This document shows positions 42,009 to 52,907 of a stretch of DNA of 64,000 nt, in pieces. Where the stretch lies: positions 38,492,706-38,556,705 of the forward strand of contig NC_087064.1 in the NCBI RefSeq assembly GCF_963678635.1. Direction: 5' to 3'. The position numbers and the translations under genes were made by a program. The notes below the pieces were generated by a model. It did not search any database, had not been told where the DNA came from, and saw only the letters and a list, made by a program, of their open reading frames with translations. Position 1 is the stretch's first letter. Each line of letters opens with the position of its first letter. The DNA is from Symsagittifera roscoffensis (lineage: Eukaryota; Xenacoelomorpha; Acoela; Convolutidae).

Positions 42009-43245
42009 ATAAGTCTCGAACAAGACCTTAATAGCTTAGAATTAACCAAAAATAGATTAGAATTTAGACAAAACATTTACAAAATGTTATACGACGATAA
42101 TTTAATCGAAATGTCTCTACGACTCAATAGATCAGAGCCAATATTCCGAACGATAACAGAACTACCCGGAATTGGAAGAAGACCTCGAACCAGAGACGAC
42201 ATACGACAAAGTAGAAACTTACCATATAGTTATATGATAGTTCGGCAAAAGCCAACACAAACTTTTGTATTTAGAATACTACAAGCAATGAATTTAGATT
42301 TTCATTTGCAAACATAAAATTTTGAAGTCAATCTTCAAAATCATTTCAGGCGCTAAACCAAATTATTAATATACAATAACGATTGATAAGGAGATCTCAG
42401 ATCGTTTTCCTAAATTCTACAGTAATATACAAAACATGTTTGAAAAATATTTATTGAAAAATCAAAATAAAAATTAGTAGCATGACAATAAATGGTTAGT
42501 AATCATAAATCATCCTGTTGTTCCAGCTTCATCACCTAAACATAACAGCATTCATAAGCTCACTAATATCATAAAAACACTAAATCTTTTCCTTACACAA
42601 ATTTAAATCATTTTAAAACTTAAATTCACTTAAATTTAAAATCAGATCATCAAGGCTTATCCTTGGATCTTAAATCATTTTCTACTTAATTAAATTTAAA
42701 ACTTGATCATCAAGGCCTATCCTTGGATCAAAAAGAACAACTTTGTTCTCCTCCGCCCACTTAACTAGTGTCTAACGACCTCAAACGTCGATTCACTATC
42801 CAACCCTTTCTAAAAACCCAGGACTAAAAGAAATTTTTAAACAAAACTAATCATTCAAATTAGGATAAACAGTGAAGAACTTCGGTTATTCATCCTTCAC
42901 TTGATCCCCCCTCTTACCAGACCCAGGATAAATCTTAGACTTAGTAAGTTTAAAATAGTATCTAACGAACTACTCGCGTTCTAATTATACCTGAACCTTG
43001 TGGATCGATTTACTATTCTCCAACCCTTGAACACAATCACTACCCTTAAGTAAGATTAAGTAAGTTAACACCTTAGCTTATACTAGCCACGAGAAAGTAT
43101 AAAATCATTCTTCGGAATCGATATACTTTTCTCCCCAACCCTGAACAAATAGACCCAGGTTAGGCTAACCAAAAAATCGTAAGGACTAACAGTCTAAGTA
43201 ATAGAAATCATTTAACAACCTTTTGCATCCGTCATCCTAAACCTT
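42009..43245 (+). other. Element 2 leader
   Basis: Mostly noncoding. A frame is open from near the LTR edge to a stop at 42317 (Met at 42084), Arg-rich, also present in copy A; function unknown and coding unproven. A 60-bp-spaced direct repeat of the type ATCATCAAGGC-TATCCTTGGATC lies at about 42645 and 42705. Several AGTAAG-type donor-like sites occur near 42940-43050, one of which might serve a spliced env message. Confidence 0.5.
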
Positions 43246-43713
43246 ATGTCATTTAAAAACCTAGGAAATAAACAAACAATCGTTTTACACAATTGTGAAA
43301 TAGATAACAAAAAATACGACCTTGTAATAACACCTCATACACAAACAATTGGATACATTCGAACAAAACGACAAACACTAAAGAGAAAAATAATAACTAA
43401 ACAAAGACAAATAACACGAAAAAGATTTTCAAAAAATCGAAACGCATTTTCAGAATCAGAAACCAACAGTTTAGACGAACTTTATGAACTAAAAGAATCA
43501 ATAGATAAAAATTGCCCAATTCACGATCAATTATATTTCTCTGACTCAGAAACAACTTCAAATTCATCAAAAAGAGGAAAAAGAAGAATAAAAAAGCAGT
43601 ATAAACACAAACCAGTACATTTATACAATTGGAATCAACCAATTAGACACATTGATAATTACATATTAACAGTCATCGAACGAAAAAATGAGCTCAACGC
43701 ACACCCCAGGTGA
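43246..43713 (+). CDS. Small basic ORF upstream of Gag (155 aa)
   Basis: Not recognised. Basic throughout, with an Arg/Lys-rich middle (residues about 42-65), an acidic Ser-rich patch, then another basic cluster (KRGKRRIKKQYKHK). It overlaps the Gag start by 26 nt in another frame, which suggests translational coupling or leaky scanning. Its composition would suit a nucleic-acid-binding or nuclear accessory protein. No homologue was recalled. Confidence 0.55.
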   Translation: MSFKNLGNKQTIVLHNCEIDNKKYDLVITPHTQTIGYIRTKRQTLKRKIITKQRQITRKRFSKNRNAFSESETNSLDELYELKESIDKNCPIHDQLYFSDSETTSNSSKRGKRRIKKQYKHKPVHLYNWNQPIRHIDNYILTVIERKNELNAHPR

Positions 43714-45256
43714 AGAAAGTCCAGATGATGATGATATCTTCCCCTTTATAGTAGATGCAACCACTGATAGAGGACAGCATATATTTTGCAAAAATTTACT
43801 TTTAAATTTATTTGAACCCGGAATCAGTCCATGTAAAACAGAGTTCCCAGATGTAAAAATCAAAAGACAAATTATCGATCACTATTTGAAAGATATATGT
43901 AATTTAACACAACAATACGGAATCTACTCCATAGAATTCAGCTCACCAAACCAGAATCACAATAAATATATAATTCAAACAGACGACCTTGATTTAGAAT
44001 TTTCAAAAGTATTCTCAGAATATATAAAAAGCATCCAATATCATAACTCACAAAGAGCAAACTCCATATTCACTAATGAAGTTTTTGCAATAATATATAG
44101 TTATATCTCGATATTAGAAAACGAAATCCAAATACCAAATGTCTCACCGACAGAAACATCGAAACATATAAGAGTACGACATGAAATCACACTACTCTCT
44201 AGTTTTCTAAATATCATTAAAGAAAATTTCACGAAAGATGAAGTTTCACAACATACAAAACACGACTTACAAAAAATTTTGGCATGGTTCATAATAGATT
44301 ATTTCACACATAATATTGATTTAATTTCACAAGCAAGAAAAAATTTTAGACCCCAAAACTCAAACGATGATACTGCTATCACAGAACAATCAGACTATGT
44401 TTGGGACCCCGAATGGTCTCATCCTGCATTTATAAACTTCCCACAATCAATCTCAAGCCAAGCAATAAGTACGATATCTTATATAAGAGATTATGTAAGA
44501 GTAATACCATTAACCATTGATGCAACACCATTAAACTATAATACATTTTTACCCGATATGCAAAATAATAGTTTAAACTCTACAGTCATACACAATGAAA
44601 ACCTCAATGGAACTAGGAATCTTACGCAACAAGATATCCAGACACCATCACACTTCATAAATGAAGAAATAATACACACAACAACTACACATCAAAGTAT
44701 TTCACCAATACGTCCAAATTTAACAACACCAAGAAATACAAACCCTTCACAAACACAGGTAACCTTACAATCAACCGTTAAACCTTCGGTTGCCCCAAAA
44801 TATTCACACATGGATTACCAAACATACAGACCCATGACAATACCGTCAAAAACACGCAAAAAGTTCACTAGAAACAATTTTGCAGACCATAATTATAATT
44901 ACACACATCCATCAAAAACAAATTATCAACCACGAAAAAATTTTAGTAATTATACAAGATCTCGAAACTGGGATAACTCAATGGCACCACCTAATTCAGT
45001 AAATTTCCAAACAAATTTACATCCTCCACAGGATTGTAGTGAAAATTATCCATTTTTTCAGCAAAATAAAAATAAAAAACAAACACCTTATAGAACGGAT
45101 TACTTATCCTCAGATGATGATTTCTTACAACCAGATATATTTGCACCCTATAATCAAGAATATCGTGGACAAGGAATACAGAAACCACATACATATCATA
45201 GAATTTTTTCTCCACAACCAATAGATACACAAAATCAACAACCAATTCAGCATTAA
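43688..45256 (+). CDS. Gag, N-terminal part (522 aa)
   Basis: Starts at ATG 43688. The first ~250 residues look like a helical matrix-type region. The rest is Asn/Gln/Pro/Thr-rich and probably disordered. It ends at TAA 45254-45256 inside a QPIQ-type repeat. The same frame stays open after the stop and continues as 45305-46192, so this stop probably splits one Gag. The repeat partner just downstream reads Gln where the stop falls. Confidence 0.7.
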   Translation: MSSTHTPGEESPDDDDIFPFIVDATTDRGQHIFCKNLLLNLFEPGISPCKTEFPDVKIKRQIIDHYLKDICNLTQQYGIYSIEFSSPNQNHNKYIIQTDDLDLEFSKVFSEYIKSIQYHNSQRANSIFTNEVFAIIYSYISILENEIQIPNVSPTETSKHIRVRHEITLLSSFLNIIKENFTKDEVSQHTKHDLQKILAWFIIDYFTHNIDLISQARKNFRPQNSNDDTAITEQSDYVWDPEWSHPAFINFPQSISSQAISTISYIRDYVRVIPLTIDATPLNYNTFLPDMQNNSLNSTVIHNENLNGTRNLTQQDIQTPSHFINEEIIHTTTTHQSISPIRPNLTTPRNTNPSQTQVTLQSTVKPSVAPKYSHMDYQTYRPMTIPSKTRKKFTRNNFADHNYNYTHPSKTNYQPRKNFSNYTRSRNWDNSMAPPNSVNFQTNLHPPQDCSENYPFFQQNKNKKQTPYRTDYLSSDDDFLQPDIFAPYNQEYRGQGIQKPHTYHRIFSPQPIDTQNQQPIQH

Positions 45257-45304
45257 AACCCAATTAATACACAATCTTTTCAACCAATTCAGCAACAAAA
45301 CCCA

Positions 45305-46192
45305 ATGGTTGCACACTCGTACCAACCAACACAAATGCAAAATGAAATACCACTCCCATATTATCTTCAACAACACGAAATAACAAGAAATCAACTTTCA
45401 AATTTTTCTCAAATGCCAAATGCAGCAGAATCATTACAAATGACAATGAATCCCTACCTTATGGGTGGATCATCAATAACATCAAATAAACCTTTAATGG
45501 TATTCACAGGAACAGACCCTGAATATTCTGTAGAAGACTATTTAAATGCAGTAACAGCAAATTTGATATTAAATATAGGACCTGAACCAATTAATACGCC
45601 ACTACATCAAAACTGGATACATCGACGCACAGCGTTGATACAAACAACTTTAGATGGCGCAGCCCAAAAATGGTTTTCAGTATTGCCTCTAGAAATAAAA
45701 TCAAATTGGAAAAGGTTTACACAAGAATTTTCAAAAATGTTTGACTCCGAAAGAAACAAACAACAACAAAGAGTTTTATGTAATGAAATTCGCAGATTAC
45801 CAAACGAAACCATTAAGCAATTAGCAGTACGAATCGAAACACTAGTTCGAAAAGCATATTCATTAAATACACATGACTATAAAAACACAAAGATGACAGA
45901 AATCTTAATGATGACCTTAACACCACAATTAAGGAAAATAGCAATAAAAAAGAGAGCATCCCATCCTTCTTCAATTCGAGAACCCGATTTAGATTTTCGA
46001 AAACTAGTAGACAAACTAAAACAAGCAGAAATCACAATGAAACTCGAAGAAACAGAAAATCTGAAATTACAATACGTTAACAGAATTGAAACAGCTTCCA
46101 CAAATATAAACAATATACAGGAATCAGATACAGACCTCGTTGAAAAAATCACTGAAATACTCAATATTTATGAAAAAAAACCAAAACTTTAA
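45305..46192 (+). CDS. Gag, capsid part (295 aa)
   Basis: In the same frame as 43688-45256. Residues about 60-240 match the Ty3/gypsy capsid pattern: FTGTDPEYSVEDYL, then WIHRRTALIQ, GAAQKWF and the helix series up to FRKLVDKLKQAE. It builds the particle shell. The frame ends at TAA 46190-46192, just past an A8 run. The nucleocapsid continues in the next frame, so a one-base slip or a programmed shift lies at about 46178. Confidence 0.8.
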   Translation: MVAHSYQPTQMQNEIPLPYYLQQHEITRNQLSNFSQMPNAAESLQMTMNPYLMGGSSITSNKPLMVFTGTDPEYSVEDYLNAVTANLILNIGPEPINTPLHQNWIHRRTALIQTTLDGAAQKWFSVLPLEIKSNWKRFTQEFSKMFDSERNKQQQRVLCNEIRRLPNETIKQLAVRIETLVRKAYSLNTHDYKNTKMTEILMMTLTPQLRKIAIKKRASHPSSIREPDLDFRKLVDKLKQAEITMKLEETENLKLQYVNRIETASTNINNIQESDTDLVEKITEILNIYEKKPKL

Positions 46193-46301
46193 AGGCAAAC
46201 CATCTTTCAAAAAATGGTGTAATTATTGCCGACGATACGGACATAGTATTTCTGAATGTAGACAAAAACAGCAAGATAATCAAAATAAACCTCAAAAATA
46301 G
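46165..46301 (+). CDS. Nucleocapsid zinc knuckle
   Basis: Frame shifted by one from the capsid ORF. It carries one CCHC box, CNYCRRYGHSISEC, in a Lys/Gln-rich context, and binds genomic RNA. It ends at TAG 46299-46301. The same frame continues open into the protease ORF, so this TAG sits at the Gag-Pol border, where some retroviruses use stop readthrough. Confidence 0.75.
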
Positions 46302-47540
46302 AAAGAACCAAATAAGTCATTCTATCAATATATGAAGAAAGATCAAAATCTACCGAAAAAATATGTATACAGCAACAATAGTTCTGGAAAACCACTCCCG
46401 AACAATACAAATTATACAAGAAACCAATCACCACATAACTCAAGTTATAGAGGAAGATCGCCAGAACGAAGAAATACACAAAATTCGTCACAAAATCACT
46501 ACAATAGACCAAATAGTAGACATAACTACTCCAGATCTAATTCAAACACAACACAATTTGTTTCTAGATCTAATTCCCAATCAAGAAATAGATACTATCC
46601 AAACAATTATTCACGAAACTCATCATATAATAGAAATAGAAACTATTCCAATAATCGAAATAGAAGCTATTCCAACAACCGAAATCAGTATTATCCAAAC
46701 AATCGATCAAGAAATAACTCATATAATAGATCAAACGGTAATTATCAAAACAGATCGCGAAATAATTCACAAAATCGACACTCAAGTTATAATAGTCGTT
46801 ATAGAAATTATTCCCAATCACCACACCGGAATAATAATCACTATAATAATTCTAATAATCGCCACAGAAGTAGTACACCTAAACATCAAAGACATATTAA
46901 TCAAGTACAATCTAATCCAGAAACAACATCAGACCCTCCAGGTATTGATGACACAGTAACTGATACGTTACAACTCAATCAAATAAACTGTGGATCATCA
47001 GATTCAGAAAGCGACGCAGAAAACACTCTCTCCATCAATATGATAAAAGTCGAAAATGACTATGAACCTGTTATATATGAACAACCTTTTTCATCACACA
47101 TATATGAAAATCAATCAGAATTTCTTCACAATTATTATACTAAACCCACACATTCCACACCAACGACGCAAGAAACTAATGGAATTAACACTACAAATCA
47201 ACCCACTGAAAATGACAAAACAAAATGCTTGAATACAAATCACATCTATCAAAATATACAAAAAAAAGAACCCAGAGAAAAAATTTGGACAATACCATTT
47301 CTCTTAGAAAGCCCAAGAAACAAAGAATTTCAACCACCAGATCTTGAAATTGATTTTTTAATTGATTCAGGAGCAGAATCAAATATAATAAACATTCCCA
47401 CATGGAATGAAATAAAAACCTTACACCCAAAGCTAACACCTCTTGAAACCTCCAGCAAACTAGCAACAGCACAAGGATCAACATTAATAAACTACGGAAA
47501 AATTCAATTATTTCTTCTCCCCACAAGAACAATGGAGTAA
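46302..47540 (+). CDS. Linker and aspartic protease (retropepsin)
   Basis: Met at 46332; the frame is open from 46302. The first ~200 residues are an Arg/Asn/Ser/Tyr-rich low-complexity tract (YNRNRNYSNN type), which is unusual between nucleocapsid and protease. Near the end is LEIDFLIDSGAES, the protease active site (Asp at residue 345 counted from 46332). TAA at 47538-47540 cuts the domain before its second conserved part (IIGIPF, read in the same frame at about 47602-47619). Confidence 0.75.
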   Translation, partial: KEPNKSFYQYMKKDQNLPKKYVYSNNSSGKPLPNNTNYTRNQSPHNSSYRGRSPERRNTQNSSQNHYNRPNSRHNYSRSNSNTTQFVSRSNSQSRNRYYPNNYSRNSSYNRNRNYSNNRNRSYSNNRNQYYPNNRSRNNSYNRSNGNYQNRSRNNSQNRHSSYNSRYRNYSQSPHRNNNHYNNSNNRHRSSTPKHQRHINQVQSNPETTSDPPGIDDTVTDTLQLNQINCGSSDSESDAENTLSINMIKVENDYEPVIYEQPFSSHIYENQSEFLHNYYTKPTHSTPTTQETNGINTTNQPTENDKTKCLNTNHIYQNIQKKEPREKIWTIPFLLESPRNKEFQPPDLEIDFLIDSGAESNIINIPTWNEIKTLHPKLTPLETSSKLATAQGSTLINYGKIQLFLLPTRTME

Positions 47541-49985
47541 AACAAAATTTTAACCAAACCATTTAAACAAAAATTCCATATCACTGATATTAAACACAAT
47601 ATCATTGGAATACCATTTATCTCTAAATATATACCAACAATCAACATCTTGAATAGTAAAATATTAATCAAAGATAAATATACAAAAACAAAAGACACAT
47701 CCCTAACATTTTTTCAAAGATTAAATAAACAACCACCATTCTTTTCAAAATTCTATCCAATATATAACCAACAAAGAAAACACTTGAAACCACTATCAGG
47801 AAACATATACAATTTTTCAATAAAGCAAGTTCACCAATATGATAAAAAACAAAACAAACAAAAATTTTATATGTCAGATTTTGAGTTCAAACCTATTCAT
47901 AAATTTTTCAAAATCACAATCTCATCAATAAAATATTTGAAAAACTCGAATTCAGATATTATTTCCTTACATGTATACAACAATACACCTTACCAAGTAA
48001 CATTACCTTTAGGACTTTTAGGCTATTGCGAAACGAACGCTACAATATCACCAATACACGAAAAAGCATATCGTGTAAACAATATACTCCAATTACTAGA
48101 TATTTGCCAATCCACAATCCTTAATGAAGAATTATCTATAAATAATATAATAAGTAACGAAAACAGAAATACGGATTATTTCACAAAAACCCCATATTTC
48201 AAACCTACATTCAACATAAATAACTACACAGAGAATCAACAGAAATTTTTAACAATGTTTAATTTCCAACATTCACAGATAACACAAGACGAATTTGAAA
48301 AACTAGCCAAACAGCTAATTAAATATTCATCAGTCTATGCAACATCCCAATTTGATGTTGGCAAAATCAGCTCATTGCTACATCTCCCATTAAAACCAGA
48401 CGCAGTTTTCAAAAAACAAAGAGCAAGTAAAGTACCAATTCACTTACACGATAAAGTGAACAGATTACTCGACATTTTAGAACAATACAACATTATATCA
48501 CCAGTAAAAAAAGAAGAACAACCAAAAGGCAACACATTTATCAACCCCGTTATCATTCTAGCTAAAGGAGAATCATTAAAAATCGTTCTCGATGCTAGAT
48601 ACCTCAACTCACTCATAGATGAATCAAAGTGTAATTGGCCCATTGAACCAATACAAGTTATTTTAACAAAAATAAACGGAAAATACTTTACCACCGCCGA
48701 TATGAATAGTGCATATAATCAAATGCCATTAGATGAACAATCACGACGTCTAACACAATTTGTTATTAGAAACCAACAATATGAATTCAACCGCTTATTC
48801 TATGGAATATCCATAGGACCAGCAGCATTTTCAGCTTTTATGAGCAAAATTTTTAGACCACTAATACTCAAGAAAAACGCAATCACCTATTTAGACGATG
48901 TTTTTATGCAATCACAGACAAAAGAGAAAATGTTCAATGTGTTAGAACAATATCACCAAATACTTCAGAACGAAAATCTGAAGGCCGCCCCAGATAAATC
49001 ACACTTCTTTTTGACAAGAGTTAAATTCTTAGGACATAATATAGAAAGAAAAACAATCACTCCATTGAAATCACGTATAAACGCTATTCAAAAACTCCAA
49101 CCACCAACAAATAAAAAGAAAATCCAAGAATTCCTTGGAATGTTAAACTTTTTAAGCAAATATGTTTATGAAATGCAATTATATCTACGACCATTCTATA
49201 ATATACTTAGACAACAAAATAATTTTGAATGGAATACAGAACATCAAGCACGATTTGAAGAAATAAAGAAACTCTTAACTGAACAAATTTCAAACACAAT
49301 TCCAGACCCCGATCAACCATTTTATGCAATGTGCGATGCTTCGAACTTTGGCATCGGCGCAGCATTATTACAATCACATAATGGTACAAATAAAATGAAC
49401 CTCATATCAGCAAATTCTCAATTATTCACTCAAGCAGAGCTACGACTCTCAACTCTAATGAGAGAATGTACAGCCATAATATATACACTAACAGAATATG
49501 AATTTCTGATACTTGGATCAAAACATCCCACAGTTCTATTCACAGACCATAAACCAATCATTTTCCTTTTTACACAAAAGTCTAACCCAAACCACCGAGT
49601 TTATAGATTTCAACTAATTTTAATGAAATTCCCAAACTTACATATAGTTTGGACCGCAGGAAAAAATCTTGCATTACCAGACACTTTAAGTCGAAATACG
49701 CCACCTGAATTACTTACACGTAAAACCACAGTTGAAATACCCAAAAATATAAAATTCTACCTTGCAGAAAATGAAACATCACCCCGATTGGAATGCAAAT
49801 ATGCAATAAAAACTGACGTTGAACAATCACAAATAAATAATTTACAACATTTCCCACTTTATTTAGATTGTCAAAATAATCACTATGAAGTTGATCTACT
49901 TGGAACATCAACTTTTAAACCAATCCCATATTCACAATGGATAAAAAATAACACCCAACAAAAAAGACCATTTTCCACTAATTGA
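47541..49985 (+). CDS. Reverse transcriptase-RNase H
   Basis: Open from 47541 in the protease frame; first Met at 47649. Counting from that Met, RT has ADMNSAYNQ (Asp351), a YGISIGPAAF segment and the active site YLDD at 414-417. RNase H follows with CDASNFGIG (Asp563) and ends at a conserved PDTLSR. It copies the RNA genome into DNA. YLDD rather than YVDD/YIDD is less common but seen in the group. The frame ends at 49985, while the neighbouring frame is open from about 49950 through integrase, so a one-base slip at the A6 run near 49965 splits Pol. Confidence 0.88.
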   Translation, partial: NKILTKPFKQKFHITDIKHNIIGIPFISKYIPTINILNSKILIKDKYTKTKDTSLTFFQRLNKQPPFFSKFYPIYNQQRKHLKPLSGNIYNFSIKQVHQYDKKQNKQKFYMSDFEFKPIHKFFKITISSIKYLKNSNSDIISLHVYNNTPYQVTLPLGLLGYCETNATISPIHEKAYRVNNILQLLDICQSTILNEELSINNIISNENRNTDYFTKTPYFKPTFNINNYTENQQKFLTMFNFQHSQITQDEFEKLAKQLIKYSSVYATSQFDVGKISSLLHLPLKPDAVFKKQRASKVPIHLHDKVNRLLDILEQYNIISPVKKEEQPKGNTFINPVIILAKGESLKIVLDARYLNSLIDESKCNWPIEPIQVILTKINGKYFTTADMNSAYNQMPLDEQSRRLTQFVIRNQQYEFNRLFYGISIGPAAFSAFMSKIFRPLILKKNAITYLDDVFMQSQTKEKMFNVLEQYHQILQNENLKAAPDKSHFFLTRVKFLGHNIERKTITPLKSRINAIQKLQPPTNKKKIQEFLGMLNFLSKYVYEMQLYLRPFYNILRQQNNFEWNTEHQARFEEIKKLLTEQISNTIPDPDQPFYAMCDASNFGIGAALLQSHNGTNKMNLISANSQLFTQAELRLSTLMRECTAIIYTLTEYEFLILGSKHPTVLFTDHKPIIFLFTQKSNPNHRVYRFQLILMKFPNLHIVWTAGKNLALPDTLSRNTPPELLTRKTTVEIPKNIKFYLAENETSPRLECKYAIKTDVEQSQINNLQHFPLYLDCQNNHYEVDLLGTSTFKPIPYSQWIKNNTQQKRPFSTN

Positions 49986-51894
49986 AAAAGAAAATTTAAC
50001 TGATAAAATAAACTTATCAGGACCACAAACAAACGATTCAAAATACACAATAAATCAAGTTTTTGACCTCCATGACCCACTTGATACAATACCCTTATCT
50101 AAATTAGAAATTGAAAACATTTTTCTCCCCCCAACAGAAACAATTACAATTTCAACACTGAAACAATATCAAAATCTTGACCTAGTAATTCGACAACTAA
50201 AATCATGGCACAAATATAAAACTAAACCTATCAAGGCAGATTCAACTATTCTAGGAAACAAAACACTCCTCCGATACTTTCGCAAATTTAATAACACAAC
50301 AATTAATGAAAATACAGACCTTTTAGAATATAAATTAAATGAATTTACAGTTCCCTGTCTCCCTTTAAGTATGATTCTCATAGCTTTTAATATTTCACAT
50401 ACACAAAATATTAAAGGACACTCTGGATCAGAGAAAACATATTCAAATTTTATACAAAACTTTTATTTCCCAAATGCACCAATTTGGATAAAAGTACTAT
50501 GCAATGACTGTATAGTATGTCAACTAAATAAACCTTACCCAAATCAAAAACAAATAGCACAAAAACAAGATTTTAAAGGACAAAGTTTGTACTTTAACCA
50601 CCGTATCTCCTTTGATACAAAAGGACCAATTTCACCCTCATCCGAAGGAAACTCCTACATTATGGTAATTGTTGACGCATTTACACATTATGTAGCACTT
50701 AACCCAGTACCACATTGTAACGCTTATTACGCTCACACAACGCTTTATGAACACTGGATAGCCAAATTTGGACTACCAGAAATTCTAGTTACAGATAACG
50801 GTACAGAATTCATAAATAATGAAATCATCACACTATGTCATTTATATAACATTAAACACAAACCACGTACATCTCACGCACCTTGGACAAACGGCTTAGT
50901 CGAAGGTATGAACCGTTCATTACAAGAATATCTTAGATGTATCATCAATGGAAATGATACAAGATATACCGAATGGTCAGCAGATGTAAAATTATTTCCC
51001 TTAGCATATAATTCACAAATTACGACAACTCTAGGAATGTCACCATATGAAATGGTTTTTAACCAAAAGCCACGCAAACCAATAATGTTTACAGCAAACT
51101 CTCATAAAAACGCACAAGGTTATTGTCAACCAAATAAAGACTCAATTTGTTATAACCTACCATTACATACACACGATGAAGATCATTTTCATCACCCACA
51201 AATTCTTAAATTAGCCTCCGGTACACACACCGAATGGATTTTAAATAGAGATAAAAAACACAATGAAATTTATCAAAAAATAACGAAAAAGTTGTTACAA
51301 AGGCAAAACATTAATGAACAAATAAATTCACGCTTTACACCAGCCTCCGATTTAAAAATTGGAACATTTGTTTTAATACCCAATATTACCACTCAAAAAA
51401 GAATTTCTAAAAAATTACAACCCCTTCGTAAAGGACCATACCAAATAATTGCAAAACCCACTGATGTCACATATAAAATCACCGACTCAGACCAAAAAGA
51501 AATCGTTCAGCACCGAAATAACCTATTACCTTATTATCCAAAAGAATACGCACTCCGCGAGCTAACTCAATTATATTCTTTTACAGGTTTAAAAGTTATT
51601 CAAAATGACCCACATCCGGAAAACACAACAAAGGAACAAAATGATATTCACCTCGGAAATAAAAATACACAATCAACCACCACCAAAAACAATACAAAAA
51701 ACCTAGACCAAAAAACATCTCAAAAAGAAAGAAAAAATAGAAAAATGATCGAACAGTTAATACCCCAAGAGCAAATCGACAAATCAGAACATAGAAAATC
51801 AACACGACTTAGAAATCAACCACGTAAAAATTATAAAATATTCATCCCCCAATCTAAAATATTAAAGAAAGTCGAATTTCAAAAGCAATTTTAG
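49950..51894 (+). CDS. Integrase
   Basis: The frame is open from about 49950. Numbering from Met 50371: zinc-binding His10/His17 and Cys47/Cys50, then the catalytic triad Asp82, Asp142 and Glu178 with exactly 35 residues between the last two (D,D35E). A GPY/F-like part (KLQPLRKGPYQIIAKP) follows at about 345-375, and a Lys-rich tail after it. The catalytic residues look intact. Confidence 0.88.
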
Positions 51895-52486
51895 CTCTAT
51901 ACTTCAGTCTTGGAAACTTTGAAACATTTTCAATTTTCATTTTTCAAAATAACATGCTGACAAACACGCAATGATTCTAGTTCAAATTTAGACCAATAGG
52001 ATTCATCCAATCCGTCACCTTCTCTAACTTAAACTCAGATCAGTTAGACGAATCATATAAAACTCCAGGCATATCTATAACTATAACTTTACGACCCCCA
52101 GGTCAAAAATAAGCAAACCACTCCAACTTGACAACTAAAATAAATATCACCATAATATCATAACCCTCCCTTATCTAATAACTCAAAGATCAACAATATT
52201 TCCCCAACTCAGACCTCAAATACCCCCAAAACAAATCTGTTAAATTAGCCTAAAGTAACAAAACGAACATTTTAATTAGCCTAAAGTACAAAAATCTCAC
52301 CATACCCCGGATCATTTGACAAACAAAAATAAAGAAAAAGACGACCTCCCGATCACCATAAAAACTGCCCCCAACAATTTTTTTACCAAACTCAACCCAC
52401 TTGTCAAAAAACTAATAAATAATCCGACCACACTTGAAAATTGCCCCAAACAACAAAAAATATTCGATCAAGAAGTCATTTCTTAA
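51895..52486 (+). other. Pol-env spacer
   Basis: Noncoding, about 590 bp, A/C-rich. A short direct repeat of TTAGCCTAAAGTA occurs near 52245 and 52277. Could hold a splice acceptor for downstream genes. Confidence 0.5.
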
Positions 52487-52717
52487 ATGCTCTTCTATCA
52501 AACAGTCACTAAAATTATCACAAACCTCAAACAATTTTTTACGATACTTGAAACTTTCATAATATTTCTTTTTGATATCCTTGAATCTTTTCTAATAATC
52601 TTAATCATTTTTTGTAATTTTTTTTTAATTTTCTACACTATATTCGAACTATTTCTCCAACTTTCGAAAACCCTTGATTATATCCACAGGTACGATTCAT
52701 ACAACTTGTCTAAATGA
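52487..52717 (+). CDS. Small membrane protein 1 (76 aa)
   Basis: Not a known family. About residues 12-60 are almost purely hydrophobic (Ile, Leu, Phe), enough for one or two membrane spans, with a short polar tail. The coding strand turns T-rich here while the rest of the element is A-rich, as expected if hydrophobic codons are selected. Its TGA stop overlaps the next ATG (ATGA), suggesting coupled translation. Small hydrophobic proteins before env recall viral ion-channel proteins, but that is analogy only. Confidence 0.55.
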   Translation: MLFYQTVTKIITNLKQFFTILETFIIFLFDILESFLIILIIFCNFFLIFYTIFELFLQLSKTLDYIHRYDSYNLSK

Positions 52718-52902
52718 TACGAACTATTTTCAGTAGAACTGATATTTTTCTACTATTTGTAATTTTCATAACATTTCTATCATCCCTCATTTTGACCATA
52801 TGCAAATGTATAAAGAAAGCAATCATCACATTCGCTCTAGCAACAATCCTCCTAATTCTTTTCTTAGAAGAATACTATAATAAACATAAACTTTTTCACT
52901 AA
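52714..52902 (+). CDS. Small membrane protein 2 (62 aa)
   Basis: Overlaps the preceding ORF by ATGA. Two hydrophobic segments (about 10-30 and 36-52) are separated by a short Cys/Lys loop (CKCIKK). Function unknown. Confidence 0.55.
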   Translation: MIRTIFSRTDIFLLFVIFITFLSSLILTICKCIKKAIITFALATILLILFLEEYYNKHKLFH

Positions 52903-52907
52903 AAGAA

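Larger units (their letters stand above)
37312..42336. repeat. Segmental repeat R, copy C
   Basis: Full-length relative to copy A and near-identical to it. Contains the tandem 70-bp repeat (41368-41500) and, from 41587, the 5' end of element 2. No supported gene in 37312-41586. Confidence 0.93.
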
